Positions 18,898 to 27,800 of a stretch of DNA of 64,000 nt are shown here, one piece after another. Source of the DNA: a virus. The stretch covers positions 1 to 64,000 of IMG/VR virus record IMGVR_UViG_3300034020_000824; one strand, given 5' to 3'. Both the position numbers and the translations under genes were made by a program. Position 1 is the first letter of the stretch; each line of letters begins with the position of its first letter. Under the pieces are notes generated by a model. It did not search any database. It was not told where the DNA came from and saw only the letters and a program-made list of their open reading frames with translations.

Positions 18898-19164
18898 ATG
18901 GCACTCTACAACCAAGCATCCGACCTCCAGACCCGCAGCACCGTATGGGTCGGAACTAAGGTCAGCAACCTTCCTAAGTTCAATGGCACAGAATGGGAAG
19001 TAAAGCAGGGGCATCAGGCAAACTCCCATACGCGGGGATGGGAGAATGATGGTCTGTCCGCTGTTGAGTTGGCAGACCTTCACACCCCGTTCGTGGGTTG
19101 GCAGGGTCCGGGGCATCAGCACTGGTGCAACCCCGAAGCGAAGCGTCTGACCTGGGTGGGGTGA
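18898..19164 (+). CDS. Hypothetical protein, 88 aa
   Basis: ATG 18898 follows the promoter; an upstream ATG would read through it. Contains several Trp in GTEWEVKQGHQ, TRGWENDGLSAVEL and FVGWQGPGHQHW, and ends RLTWVG. Function unknown. Confidence 0.55.
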   Translation: MALYNQASDLQTRSTVWVGTKVSNLPKFNGTEWEVKQGHQANSHTRGWENDGLSAVELADLHTPFVGWQGPGHQHWCNPEAKRLTWVG

Positions 19165-19241
19165 GATTCGTGGGGGTGGGGTTCGTTCCCTGCCCCCCGA
19201 TTCGTGGTATGATTCTCTCAGTTCCAAAGCAACCGACCCTG
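19165..19241 (+). promoter_or_regulatory. Extended -10 promoter (class II)
   Basis: GGTATGATTCTCTCAGTTCCAA, -10 TATGAT at 19208-19213, preceded by a G-run and C-run that could pair. Confidence 0.55.
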
Positions 19242-19421
19242 ATGACCTTCTCCCAAATCCTTCTCAACGCTGCCGACGACAACGGGCAAATCAGGTGGAG
19301 CACCGCCTGTCAGGCAGCAAAGGAGCACGGTCTGTTCGATGACTTCCGGACTGAGTACGGGGTAACCTCTGCCTTCGGCGGGGTCGATGCCGGTGAGTTC
19401 CTGGTCTGGTTGGGGTACTGA
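19242..19421 (+). CDS. Hypothetical protein, 59 aa
   Basis: ATG 19242. TFSQILLNAADDNGQIRWSTA, then CQAAKEHGLFDDFRTEYG: helical, last gene of the GC-rich island. Function unknown. Confidence 0.55.
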   Translation: MTFSQILLNAADDNGQIRWSTACQAAKEHGLFDDFRTEYGVTSAFGGVDAGEFLVWLGY

Positions 19422-19633
19422 CCCCTACCCCTTGGTCGTTCGTGTGGGGGCAGTCTGGTCGTTCGTGATAGGACAGTCCCCTTGGTGCCGCGTCCGGGTC
19501 CCGCGCCCCCGTATATAAAAACGCCTAACTACCCTAACCTACAAAGTGTTACGGAAGCGAGAGATATATAAACACCAAACATAAAAATTTTTTTCGCTAT
19601 ATAAAAATAAAATAAGGTTTTATAAACACGAAG
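19422..19633. other. Boundary region between GC-rich island and AT-rich late region
   Basis: No gene is seen here. GGTCGTTCGTG is directly repeated (19434-19444, 19457-19467). GC-rich sequence ends sharply near 19515, after which TATATAAAA-type runs begin. Confidence 0.5.
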
Positions 19634-19804
19634 ATGAAAAAAAATTCCGGAGAAATTTTTGAGTCCGTACAGGTTGATCCAATTACAGGAAAATATTTTG
19701 TGATTATTCCCGAGCAAATTATTAATGAACTTTCTTGGTATGAGGATACTGAAATTAAATTCTCATTAGATGGAGAAGAAGTCATTCTCTCAGAAAAAGA
19801 GTAA
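19634..19804 (+). CDS. Small protein with AbrB/MazE-like pattern, 56 aa
   Basis: VDPITGKYFVIIPEQIINELSWYEDTEIKF followed by LDGEEVILSEKE follows the pattern of a swapped-hairpin AbrB/MazE DNA-binding domain (IP--I---L-W--G-E-----D-E-I-L). It is acidic, so DNA binding is uncertain. It precedes a consensus promoter, where a regulator might act. I infer the fold only from the pattern. Confidence 0.55.
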   Translation: MKKNSGEIFESVQVDPITGKYFVIIPEQIINELSWYEDTEIKFSLDGEEVILSEKE

Positions 19805-19833
19805 TTGACAATAGATACATAATGATGTATGAT
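19805..19833 (+). promoter_or_regulatory. Consensus sigma70 promoter
   Basis: TTGACA (19805-19810), 17-nt spacer, TATGAT (19828-19833), starting directly after the previous stop. Drives the glycosyltransferase operon. Confidence 0.8.
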
Positions 19834-19855
19834 ACTGAAGTAACTACTTTCAATT

Positions 19856-20614
19856 ATGGCTAAAGGATTTACCGTAAAAGCAAACGCCCCCGTGGCATCA
19901 AATAAAGAAATTGAGTGGGATTATGAACTCGCAAAAGAAATGGTGAGAGGCAAATCAATTGTCTTTTGTCTTCCTGGAAGAGGAGTCTCATATGCCTACC
20001 TAAAGAGTTTTGTTCAATTATGTTTTGATCTTGTACAGAACGGTGCAAGTATTCAAATCTCCCAAGACTATTCATCGATGGTAAACTTTGCAAGATGCAA
20101 GTGCCTTGGTGCAAATGTTCTTCGTGGACCTGACCAGCTTCCTTGGGATGGAAAACTTAAGTATGATTGGCAACTTTGGATTGACTCTGATATTGTCTTT
20201 AATACTGAAAAATTCTGGCAACTTGTTCTGATGGATAGGGATATCGCATCGGGATGGTATGCAACAGAAGATGGGCACACCACATCAGTCGCTCACTGGA
20301 TGGAAGAAGATGACTTCCGTAATAATGGTGGAGTTATGAATCACGAAACTGTTGAGAGTATCTCAAAGCGTCGTAAACCATTCACCGTTGATTATGCAGG
20401 ATTTGGTTGGTTACTGATTAAGCACGGAGTATTTGAACACTCCGAAATGAAGTATCCCTGGTTTGCTCCCAAGATGCAAGTCTTTGAATCCGGAGAAGTT
20501 CAGGATATGTGTGGAGAAGATGTATCATTCTGTTTGGATGCAAAGGAAGCAGGATTTGAAATTTGGTGCGATCCTCGTATTAGAGTCGGTCACGAAAAGA
20601 CAAGAGTGATTTGA
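19856..20614 (+). CDS. GT-A-fold glycosyltransferase-like protein
   Basis: A 252-residue protein. IVFCLPGRGVSYAYLKSFVQLC is the first Rossmann-like strand and helix. YDWQLWIDSDIVFNTEKF contains the DSD (DxD) metal and sugar-nucleotide motif, with MVNFARCKCLGA before it. VDYAGFGWLLIKHGVF and MCGEDVSFCLDAKEAGF are the acceptor and catalytic region typical of this group. Cyanophages often carry this enzyme type beside structural genes, and its acceptor is unknown to me. It may glycosylate a virion or host-surface component. First gene of a coupled operon (TGATG overlap). Confidence 0.75.
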   Translation: MAKGFTVKANAPVASNKEIEWDYELAKEMVRGKSIVFCLPGRGVSYAYLKSFVQLCFDLVQNGASIQISQDYSSMVNFARCKCLGANVLRGPDQLPWDGKLKYDWQLWIDSDIVFNTEKFWQLVLMDRDIASGWYATEDGHTTSVAHWMEEDDFRNNGGVMNHETVESISKRRKPFTVDYAGFGWLLIKHGVFEHSEMKYPWFAPKMQVFESGEVQDMCGEDVSFCLDAKEAGFEIWCDPRIRVGHEKTRVI

Positions 20615-20778
20615 TGTCTAACGAATCTTACAATATAATCTGTAAGGGTCGTAAAATTTATTCCAATCTTACAGAAGAAGAATACTTTAATACTATGGAG
20701 GATCTGTCGGAACAATTTTATCAGACAGGTTCTCCAAATCCAAATGAAATTGAAACTGAAATTATAGGAGAAAATTAA
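20614..20778 (+). CDS. Hypothetical protein, 54 aa
   Basis: Starts on the last base of the glycosyltransferase stop (TGATG) and ends in TAATG with the next gene. Acidic (LTEEEYFNTMEDLSEQFYQTG, NEIETEII). Function unknown. Confidence 0.65.
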   Translation: MSNESYNIICKGRKIYSNLTEEEYFNTMEDLSEQFYQTGSPNPNEIETEIIGEN

Positions 20779-20921
20779 TGGCAATTAAAAAATCATCGGG
20801 TGGTGGAAAGCAGGTAATCGAATCTCTTCCCAAGAAGACCAAGCAAGGTTGTGGTGCTCATACTAAGTATTCTGCTACGTCTCGTAATAAAGCTCGTAAA
20901 AGATATAGAGGTCAGGGATAA
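20778..20921 (+). CDS. Small basic protein, 47 aa
   Basis: Very basic (ESLPKKTKQGCGAHTKYSAT then SRNKARKRYRGQG). The C-terminal motif TKYSATSRNK-RK-YRGQG is one I recall in cyanophage genomes. Charge suggests nucleic-acid binding or packaging with DNA. TAATG coupled to the previous gene. Confidence 0.65.
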   Translation: MAIKKSSGGGKQVIESLPKKTKQGCGAHTKYSATSRNKARKRYRGQG

Positions 20922-20924
20922 GGG

Positions 20925-21302
20925 ATGACTCCTGATTTAACACTCTACACCTACCTAGCACCTAGTAAAGTCTGTGCTGGAGTAGGTGTTTTTTCTTTAG
21001 TGGATATTCCAAAAGGAACAGTCATATTTGAATCAAATAAAAAAATAAAAATATCTTGGAATTCGATTTCAGATAACATTCACGGTAGAGTGAAATCAAT
21101 CACTCTTAATGATGATGAAGGATTCTGGATTGATTGTGATCTCAACAAAACTTATGGTGCATATTATATTAATCATACACTTTATAATGAAAATGTAAAA
21201 TATAATTATGAAAATGGATCTTGGTACGCATCTAAAGACATTTCTAAAGACGAAGAACTACTTAACACATACCAACAAGAGGAAATGAATTGGCTTACTT
21301 AA
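20925..21302 (+). CDS. SET-domain protein (putative lysine methyltransferase)
   Basis: A 125-residue minimal SET domain. CAGVGVFSLVDIPKGTVIFES (residues 17-37) is the N-terminal G-GVF...I--G--I-E motif; YYINHT (80-85) is the AdoMet-binding NH motif; ISKDEELLNTY (106-116) is the catalytic D--EELL--Y end. There are no pre- or post-SET domains. Known SET enzymes methylate protein lysines. Target here unknown: perhaps a virion or host translation protein. It is two genes from an AdoMet decarboxylase. Confidence 0.75.
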   Translation: MTPDLTLYTYLAPSKVCAGVGVFSLVDIPKGTVIFESNKKIKISWNSISDNIHGRVKSITLNDDEGFWIDCDLNKTYGAYYINHTLYNENVKYNYENGSWYASKDISKDEELLNTYQQEEMNWLT

Positions 21303-21925
21303 ATCATAGTTTACCAGATTGGTCTTGTTACATTCGTAATGAGTTTCTTTATAATCAGAATAAAGGTCATGGCGAAGTAACTAAATGTGATGTTCACTCT
21401 GTGGCAAGTATAGAAAAACGTGTACCTCTTTTCGAAGCATTCTTAGAGAATGGTGTAAATTGGACTAGAAGACCTTTACATGCCTTTTGTTGGGATTCGA
21501 ATGCAGAAATAGAACCCTTAGAAGACATTATGTATTGGGACTGCTTTTCACCTTATATTGATGTTCAAAGAAGGCACAGACTTGCAAATTTAGATGCACA
21601 ACTCATTCGTCCGGACGGAAAAAAAGTATTAGGAACTTACATGTTTACTCTCGACTGGTCTTGGGAGAATAAAGGAGTACCCGATTTAAATTTTTCAGAG
21701 ACTCCGGAGCATAAGTGTGCTCATTTATTTAAAGTTGAAACAGGAAATTACTATGCATATCCAAACAATCGCATTATTTGGTATGATAATGCCTGGACAT
21801 TCAATAGGATCGATAAAAATCCTGGTTATGAGATTGATATGACAGTTTATTCTGTAGAAAATAAGAGAAAACTGGAAACATCAGATCATTATATGTACGA
21901 AATTGTTGACTTAGAGAAGAAATAA
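21290..21925 (+). CDS. Conserved cyanophage-type hypothetical protein
   Basis: A 211-residue protein that starts at a TTG inside the end of the SET gene (GAGG upstream) since no early ATG is available. Rich in Trp, Tyr and His (LHAFCWDSNAEIEPLEDIMYWDCF, YMFTLDWSWENKG, CAHLFKVETGNYYAYPNNRIIWY, ending SDHYMYEIVD). Late beta-rich sequence suggests a jelly-roll or cupin-like fold, but I see no diagnostic metal motif. Function unknown. Confidence 0.6.
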   Translation: MAYLNHSLPDWSCYIRNEFLYNQNKGHGEVTKCDVHSVASIEKRVPLFEAFLENGVNWTRRPLHAFCWDSNAEIEPLEDIMYWDCFSPYIDVQRRHRLANLDAQLIRPDGKKVLGTYMFTLDWSWENKGVPDLNFSETPEHKCAHLFKVETGNYYAYPNNRIIWYDNAWTFNRIDKNPGYEIDMTVYSVENKRKLETSDHYMYEIVDLEKK

Positions 21926-21963
21926 ATAACTTTTTACTAGAATAATAATTGGAACAGTATTCA

Positions 21964-22290
21964 ATGGGAACTCATCTCCTTTTAGAGGTGTATGATGTTA
22001 AATTTGACCTCTTAAATGATGTAATATCTCTTCAAGAAGCAATGGAGAAGGGTATTAGTCGGGCAAATATGACTATTTTAAACATTTTTTCCCATTGTTT
22101 TCTTCCACAAGGATGTACAATCGTCATTGCCCTCTCAGAAAGTCATGTATCTTGTCACACCTGGCCTGAAAATGGTTGTATAGCAATTGATGTCTATACT
22201 TGCGGTGAAGGAAATCCTAGATTAGTTGCAATTGAGTTATTAAAATATCTAAATTCCGATAATTATAATCTTCGTGAAGTAAATCGTTAA
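21964..22290 (+). CDS. speD: S-adenosylmethionine decarboxylase proenzyme (SpeD)
   Basis: A 108-residue class 1B (bacterial) AdoMet decarboxylase. The opening GTHLLLEVYD and LSESHVSCHTWPENGCIAID are diagnostic. Self-cleavage before Ser60 in SES-H gives the pyruvoyl cofactor; His65 and Cys80 (TCGEG) are the expected processing and proton-donor residues. It makes decarboxylated AdoMet for spermidine synthesis, an auxiliary metabolic gene of cyanophages. I use ATG 21964; a TTG at 21949 adds five residues and neither has a clear ribosome site. Directly before the late structural genes. Confidence 0.9.
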   Translation: MGTHLLLEVYDVKFDLLNDVISLQEAMEKGISRANMTILNIFSHCFLPQGCTIVIALSESHVSCHTWPENGCIAIDVYTCGEGNPRLVAIELLKYLNSDNYNLREVNR

Positions 22291-22298
22291 ATACTAAT

Positions 22299-22348
22299 AG
22301 GAGATAGAAACCTCCTTCATAAAAGTTCTGTTTTATTCATTAAAACAG
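22299..22348 (+). promoter_or_regulatory. Two stem-loops before a small gene
   Basis: AGGAG/CTCCT (22299-22316) and a perfect 8-bp CTGTTTTA/TAAAACAG stem with loop TTCAT (22328-22348). The second stem's 3' end overlaps the AGGAG ribosome site (22347-22351) of the next gene, so folding could limit translation. Confidence 0.5.
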
Positions 22349-22357
22349 GAGTTTCAA

Positions 22358-22534
22358 ATGCTATTCGAATCTGACGACAATCAAAAAAGAGTTATTCAAG
22401 AAGTTGTTTATGACATTGCACCAAAACACAATCTAAAAAAACAGGTTGAACTACACGAAAAAATTCGTAATGATGAAGACTATGATGACTGGACATATGG
22501 AACAGAACCAAACTATGGTTCTTCTTGGAAGTAG
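22358..22534 (+). CDS. Hypothetical protein, 58 aa
   Basis: ATG 22358 has AGGAG 6 nt upstream. The product (LFESDDNQKRVIQEVVYDIA, KKQVELHEKIRNDEDYDDW) is helical and acidic. The late promoter for the baseplate genes begins at its stop codon. Function unknown. Confidence 0.6.
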   Translation: MLFESDDNQKRVIQEVVYDIAPKHNLKKQVELHEKIRNDEDYDDWTYGTEPNYGSSWK

Positions 22535-22535
22535 A

Positions 22536-22543
22536 TATAAATA
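22536..22543 (+). promoter_or_regulatory. Late promoter (TATAAATA)
   Basis: TATAAATAAATAAA 20 nt before the gp25 start. Likely drives 25, 6 and the giant gene. Confidence 0.75.
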
Positions 22544-22562
22544 AATAAAAAACTTTTGTTCG

Positions 22563-22964
22563 ATGGCAATTCAAAGGATATCCAGATCATTTAAAGATAT
22601 CAGTTTATCCTTTGAACCACATCCCGTGACAAAGGATCTGCCTATATTAAAAAATGAAAACGCAATTCGAAGATCTGTAAGAAATATTGTAGAAACTATT
22701 CCGACAGAAAGATTCTTCAATTCTCTATTAGGGTCCGATATTACAAAAAGTTTATTTGAATTTGTTGATTTTGGTACTGCATCAGTAATACAAAGTCAAA
22801 TTGAAATATCCATTAATAACTTTGAACCAAGAGTTAATAATGTAATAGTTCAAGTAGATCCTATTCCGGATGACAATACATTTAATGTAACAATTATTTT
22901 TGATATTATAGGACAAGAATTTCCAACTCAAGAATATTCATTCATACTAGAGGCAACGAGATAA
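22563..22964 (+). CDS. 25: Baseplate wedge protein gp25
   Basis: A 133-residue protein of the gp25/GPW lysozyme-like baseplate family, the same length as T4 gp25 (132). FKDISLSFEPHPVTKDLPIL, NENAIRRSVRNIVETIPTER and FFNSLLGSDI, then FEFVD, are the family signature (the last with its conserved PGER-like turn). It forms part of the inner baseplate and nucleates the sheath. Directly followed by gene 6. Confidence 0.9.
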   Translation: MAIQRISRSFKDISLSFEPHPVTKDLPILKNENAIRRSVRNIVETIPTERFFNSLLGSDITKSLFEFVDFGTASVIQSQIEISINNFEPRVNNVIVQVDPIPDDNTFNVTIIFDIIGQEFPTQEYSFILEATR

Positions 22965-22965
22965 A

Positions 22966-24855
22966 ATGCCTTTTACTAAGTTTACAAATCTAGATTTTGA
23001 TCAGATAAAGACCTCTATCAAGGATTATCTCCGTGCCAACTCCACATTCACGGATTTTGACTTTGAAGGGTCTAATTTTTCGGTATTAATAGATACTCTG
23101 GCGTATAATACCTATATTACGGCATTCAACTCAAACATGATTGTGAATGAATCCTTTTTGGATTCGGCAACTCTTCGTGAAAATGTCGTTTCACTGGCAA
23201 GAAATATTGGATATGTACCTCGTTCCAGGACGGCAGCAAAGGCACAGGTATCATTTGACATATCTACTGCCGCAAATACTCCCACACTCACCTTACAGGC
23301 AGGTCTGGTGTGTGTAGGGTCCGTTGATAATACATCATATACATTTTCAATTCCAGAAAGTATATCATCAAATGTTGTTGGAGGAACAGCATCCTTTAAT
23401 AATATTGACATTTATCAAGGAACCTTCTTGACAAAACAATTTGTGGTGGATGGATCTCTGGACCAAAGATTTATATTAAACAATCCATTCATAGACACCT
23501 CAACTATTTCCGTTTATGTGAAAGGAATTAATGATAGTGATCTTGGAGTAGAATATTCTTCTGTTGATAATATTCTCGAAGTAAATTCGTCTTCAAGAAT
23601 CTATCTATTACAAGAAGTTCAGGATGAAAAATATGAATTACTTTTTGGCGATGGTCTTATCGGGCAAAAATTAGAAAATAATGCAGTAATCACGGTAAAT
23701 TATATTGTTACTGATGGTGAAGAGGGTAATGGCGCTTCTTCATTTTCTTTTTCTGGAAGTGTTAGAAATGCAAGTAACGCGACAATTGACATAGGTTCAG
23801 TCTCTGTCGTAACAAATCAACCATCTCAAAATGGTTCTGATATAGAATCTATAGATTCTGTTAAATATTTTGCACCAAGAATATATTCATCTCAATATAG
23901 AGCAGTAACATCAAGAGATTATGAGGCAATTATAAAAAAAATATATCCGGATACAGAATCGGTTGCTATTATTGGTGGTGAAGAATTAGAACCTCCGGAA
24001 TTTGGTACGGTATCGATAATTATTAAACCAAAAAATGGAACTTTTGTTTCTGATTTTAACAAACAACAAATTATTAATAAATTAAAGCAATATACTATTT
24101 CTGGAATTAATCAAAAAATAATTGATCTTAAAATATTATATGTGGAGATTGATTCATCAATTTATTATAACTATTCTCAAGTATCTGCAGTAGAATCACT
24201 AAAAACAAAAGTAGTAAATTCACTAACAGAGTACTCAAATTCTATAGATCTTAATTCATTTGGTGGAAGATTTAAGTATAGTAAGGTTCTTCAAATAATT
24301 GACAATAGTGATACTTCTATAACTTCTAATATTACTAAGGTTAGAATTAGAAGAGATTTGATGGCAATGATAAACCAGTTTGCTCAATATGAATTATGCT
24401 TTGGAAATAAGTTTCATATTAATTCTGATGGTTTTAATATTAAAAGTACAGGATTTAAAATTTCAATAGATTCGGATACAGTATACCTAACGGATGTTCC
24501 TAATACTGACGGAAAAACCGGAATATTGTCAATAGTAAAACCTTTAAGTGATGGAACTATAAGAGTTGTTATAAAATCTGCCGGAACAGTTGATTATGAA
24601 AAGGGTGAAATTAAATTAGGAACCGTAAATATTATATCGACATCTAAGGAAAACAATATTATTGAAATACAAGCATTTCCTGAATCAAATGATGTTATAG
24701 GACTAAAAGATTTATATTTAAATTTTAGTATTTCAGAAAGCACAATAAATATGGTAAGAGATGTAATTGCCTCTGGTGATGAAATATCCGGTACATTATT
24801 TACCAGAGACTATTACACATCAAGTTATTCAAACGGGAATTTAATAAGAGCGTAA
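22966..24855 (+). CDS. 6: Baseplate wedge protein gp6 (baseplate J-like)
   Basis: A 629-residue protein, close to T4 gp6 (660). The N-terminus FTNLDFDQIKTSIKDYLRAN and FEGSNFSVLIDTLAYNTYI, then ESFLDSATLRENVVSLARNIGY, is the conserved gp6/baseplate J start. EKYELLFGDGLIGQKLENNAVI is the GxG-G--L strand of the middle domain. gp6 makes the inner baseplate ring with gp25 and gp53. Starts two bases after gene 25 ends. Confidence 0.9.
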   Translation: MPFTKFTNLDFDQIKTSIKDYLRANSTFTDFDFEGSNFSVLIDTLAYNTYITAFNSNMIVNESFLDSATLRENVVSLARNIGYVPRSRTAAKAQVSFDISTAANTPTLTLQAGLVCVGSVDNTSYTFSIPESISSNVVGGTASFNNIDIYQGTFLTKQFVVDGSLDQRFILNNPFIDTSTISVYVKGINDSDLGVEYSSVDNILEVNSSSRIYLLQEVQDEKYELLFGDGLIGQKLENNAVITVNYIVTDGEEGNGASSFSFSGSVRNASNATIDIGSVSVVTNQPSQNGSDIESIDSVKYFAPRIYSSQYRAVTSRDYEAIIKKIYPDTESVAIIGGEELEPPEFGTVSIIIKPKNGTFVSDFNKQQIINKLKQYTISGINQKIIDLKILYVEIDSSIYYNYSQVSAVESLKTKVVNSLTEYSNSIDLNSFGGRFKYSKVLQIIDNSDTSITSNITKVRIRRDLMAMINQFAQYELCFGNKFHINSDGFNIKSTGFKISIDSDTVYLTDVPNTDGKTGILSIVKPLSDGTIRVVIKSAGTVDYEKGEIKLGTVNIISTSKENNIIEIQAFPESNDVIGLKDLYLNFSISESTINMVRDVIASGDEISGTLFTRDYYTSSYSNGNLIRA

Positions 24856-24856
24856 T

Positions 24857-27800
24857 ATGATACAGACTGGGTTCGAATCTAGAGTTAAGGTTCAGCAAGT
24901 TATTGAAAATCAGCTTCCAAATTTTATTTTGGATGAGAGTCCAAATACGGCAGAATTTTTAAAGCAATATTATATTTCTCAAGAATATCAAAGTGGCGTA
25001 GTTGATATTGCAGAAAATTTAGACCAATATCTGAAGTTAGATAATTTAACTCCAGAAGTTATTGTAGGATCTACCGAACTATCTACCAATATTTCATCTT
25101 CTTCGGGAATTGTTACAGTTACTTCCACTAAAGGATTTCCTCAAACTTATGGATTATTAAAAATTGATGATGAAATTATTACATATACTGGAATAACTAC
25201 AAATACATTTACTGGATGTGTTCGTGGATTTAGTGGTGTTACTAATTATCATTCAGATTCGAATCAAGAGGAGTTAGTATTTTCGGAATCGGTATCTGCA
25301 TCCCATAATGAAGGTTCTTCTGTACAAAATCTAAGTTCTTTATTCCTAAAAGAATTTTATAAAAAAATAAAGTATACTTTTACTCCTGGTCTAGAAGACG
25401 TTGATTTTGTATCAGATTTAAATGTTGGTAACTTTATAAAAGAAGCAAGATCCTTTTATCAGGCAAAAGGAACTGATGAATCATTTAGAATTTTATTTAA
25501 TGTTTTATATGGAGTAACTCCTCAGGTAGTAAATTTAGAGAATTTTTTAATTAAACCATCTTCGGCAGAATTTATAAGAAGAGAAATTGTAATTGCAGAA
25601 AGAATTTCTGGAAATCCTTCTAAATTACTAGGTCAAACAATTAAAAAATTTAATGATGATGGTACTAGTGCCTCAATTTCTGAAATAGCACCATTTACTA
25701 GAAATAATGTACAATATTTTAAAATTTCACTTTTTGTTGGATATAATGATACTTCTGCTGTTCTTGGAAATTTTACAATTACCCCAAATACAAAAAGTCT
25801 AAAAAATGTCACTATTGGGTCATCAGTAATATCAGTAGATTCTACAATAGGATTCCCAGAACAAGGAACAATCATATCTGGAAACAATACAATTACTTAT
25901 ACTAGCAAAAGTATTAATCAGTTTTTTGGATGTACAGGAATTATATCTGAGATTTTCTCAACAGATGATATAAGATCTGATGAAATTTATTATGGTTATG
26001 AAGATGGAGATCTAAACAAAAAAGTTGAGTTGAGACTTACTGGAGTATTATCCAAATTTGTTCAAGTATCGGATACTTTGAATTTGGATGAAGGGCAAAT
26101 AATCTCAGTTAAAAATATTGGAGATTTAATTAAAAATCCACAGCAAAATAAGACATACGAAGAAGTTTTTGCAAATTCCTGGATATACAATACGGGATCT
26201 AGATATGAAATAGAAAATATCAGCAACTTTACCCTTACAAGTCCTATTGACAGGTCTAGTTTAAAAATCGGGGATGAAGTTGAAATTTTAGAAAGAGATA
26301 GTACTACTGTAGTGTCATCCTCGGGTGCATATGTTTCGGACATTATATTTTCACAAAATAGAGTTATTATTGATAATTTGGTATTTTCTCCAGAAAATGA
26401 AGCAAAATATGATTTAAGAAGAAAAATTAATACCGCAAATAGCACTATTGTTCCAATACAGTTTGGAAATAATGTTATTTTATCCGATATTCAAAATTTA
26501 TATACTGATGATGAGTATGCATATGTAGCTTCTAACTCATTACCTTCAGGTAGAGATGGATATAATGGAAATTTTACATACAGAATAACAAAAGATATTA
26601 AATCATCAGTTGCACTAGAGATATCCGATGAAATAGATAATAACTATACAAGCATAGTATTTCAAAACCCTGTTCCATTTATTACTGGAGATAGAGTCTA
26701 CTACCAACCATCAGGAACACCTATTGTTGGATTAGATACTGGAGATTATTATGTGCAAGTTCTAAATCCTTCCAATAAAATAAGACTATATTCATCATTA
26801 TCATTTGTTGGAACTAATGATTTCTTAACATTCTCAGATTCAAATTTTGTTAATCAAACTCATAGATTTACATTATATTCTCAAAAATCTAACATAATTG
26901 GAGCTCAAAAATTATTTAAAAAATTTCCATTATCTGAAAATATCGATACCGGAACTGGAGAATTAACACTTCCAGGTTCAATTGGAATGTTAATTAATGG
27001 TGTAGAAATTAATAATTACAAATCTAATGATAAAGTATACTATGGTCCCTTAAAATCTATTAGTGTATTAAATGGTGGAATTGGATATGATGTCATTAAT
27101 CCTCCGCTAATATCGGTTTCTTCCGGAACTGGATCTACAGCATTAGTTCGTCCAGTAGTTAGTGGGTCAATTAAAAAAGTTTATATTGATTCTCAAGACT
27201 ATGATATCAATACAATCGTATCTATTGGTATAACTGGCGGTAATGGGTCTGGTTGTGTATTAGAACCTATTATTACAAAGAGAAAGAGAGATATTTTGTT
27301 TGATGCCAGGTTGTCAACAAATTCCGGAGGAATTAGTTCAACCACAAATCAATTGTCGTTTTTAACGGATCACAATTTAAGTAATGGAGAATTAATAGTT
27401 TACAATTCTAATGGAAATTCTCCAATTGGTATTGGGTCTACAAATTTAACTTTAGTAAATAATGCAACATATTATTCCAAAATTGATAACAATAGAACTA
27501 TCAGACTCTATCAAACTAATTCAGATTACTTATCCGGAATCAATACAGTATCTTTTAGTGGAACTAATACTGCAGGAATTCATAAGTTTTCTACCGCATC
27601 ATTTAAAAATACCATATCAGAGATTAAAATATTAAATGGTGGTAGTGGATACACGAATAGAGAATTAATTGTCTCTTCGGCAGGAATATCTACATCCAAC
27701 AACACAATTAATTTTAAAAACCACGGATTTAATGACGGGGAACTTGTAACTTATCAATATCAAACATCTACAATTGGAATTTCAACATTATCTCAATATT

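Noticed and set aside
24857-24890. GGGTTCGAATC resembling a tRNA T-loop
   Set aside because: It is the start of the giant gene (GFESR); no acceptor, D or anticodon stems can be formed around it. No tRNA was found in the window.
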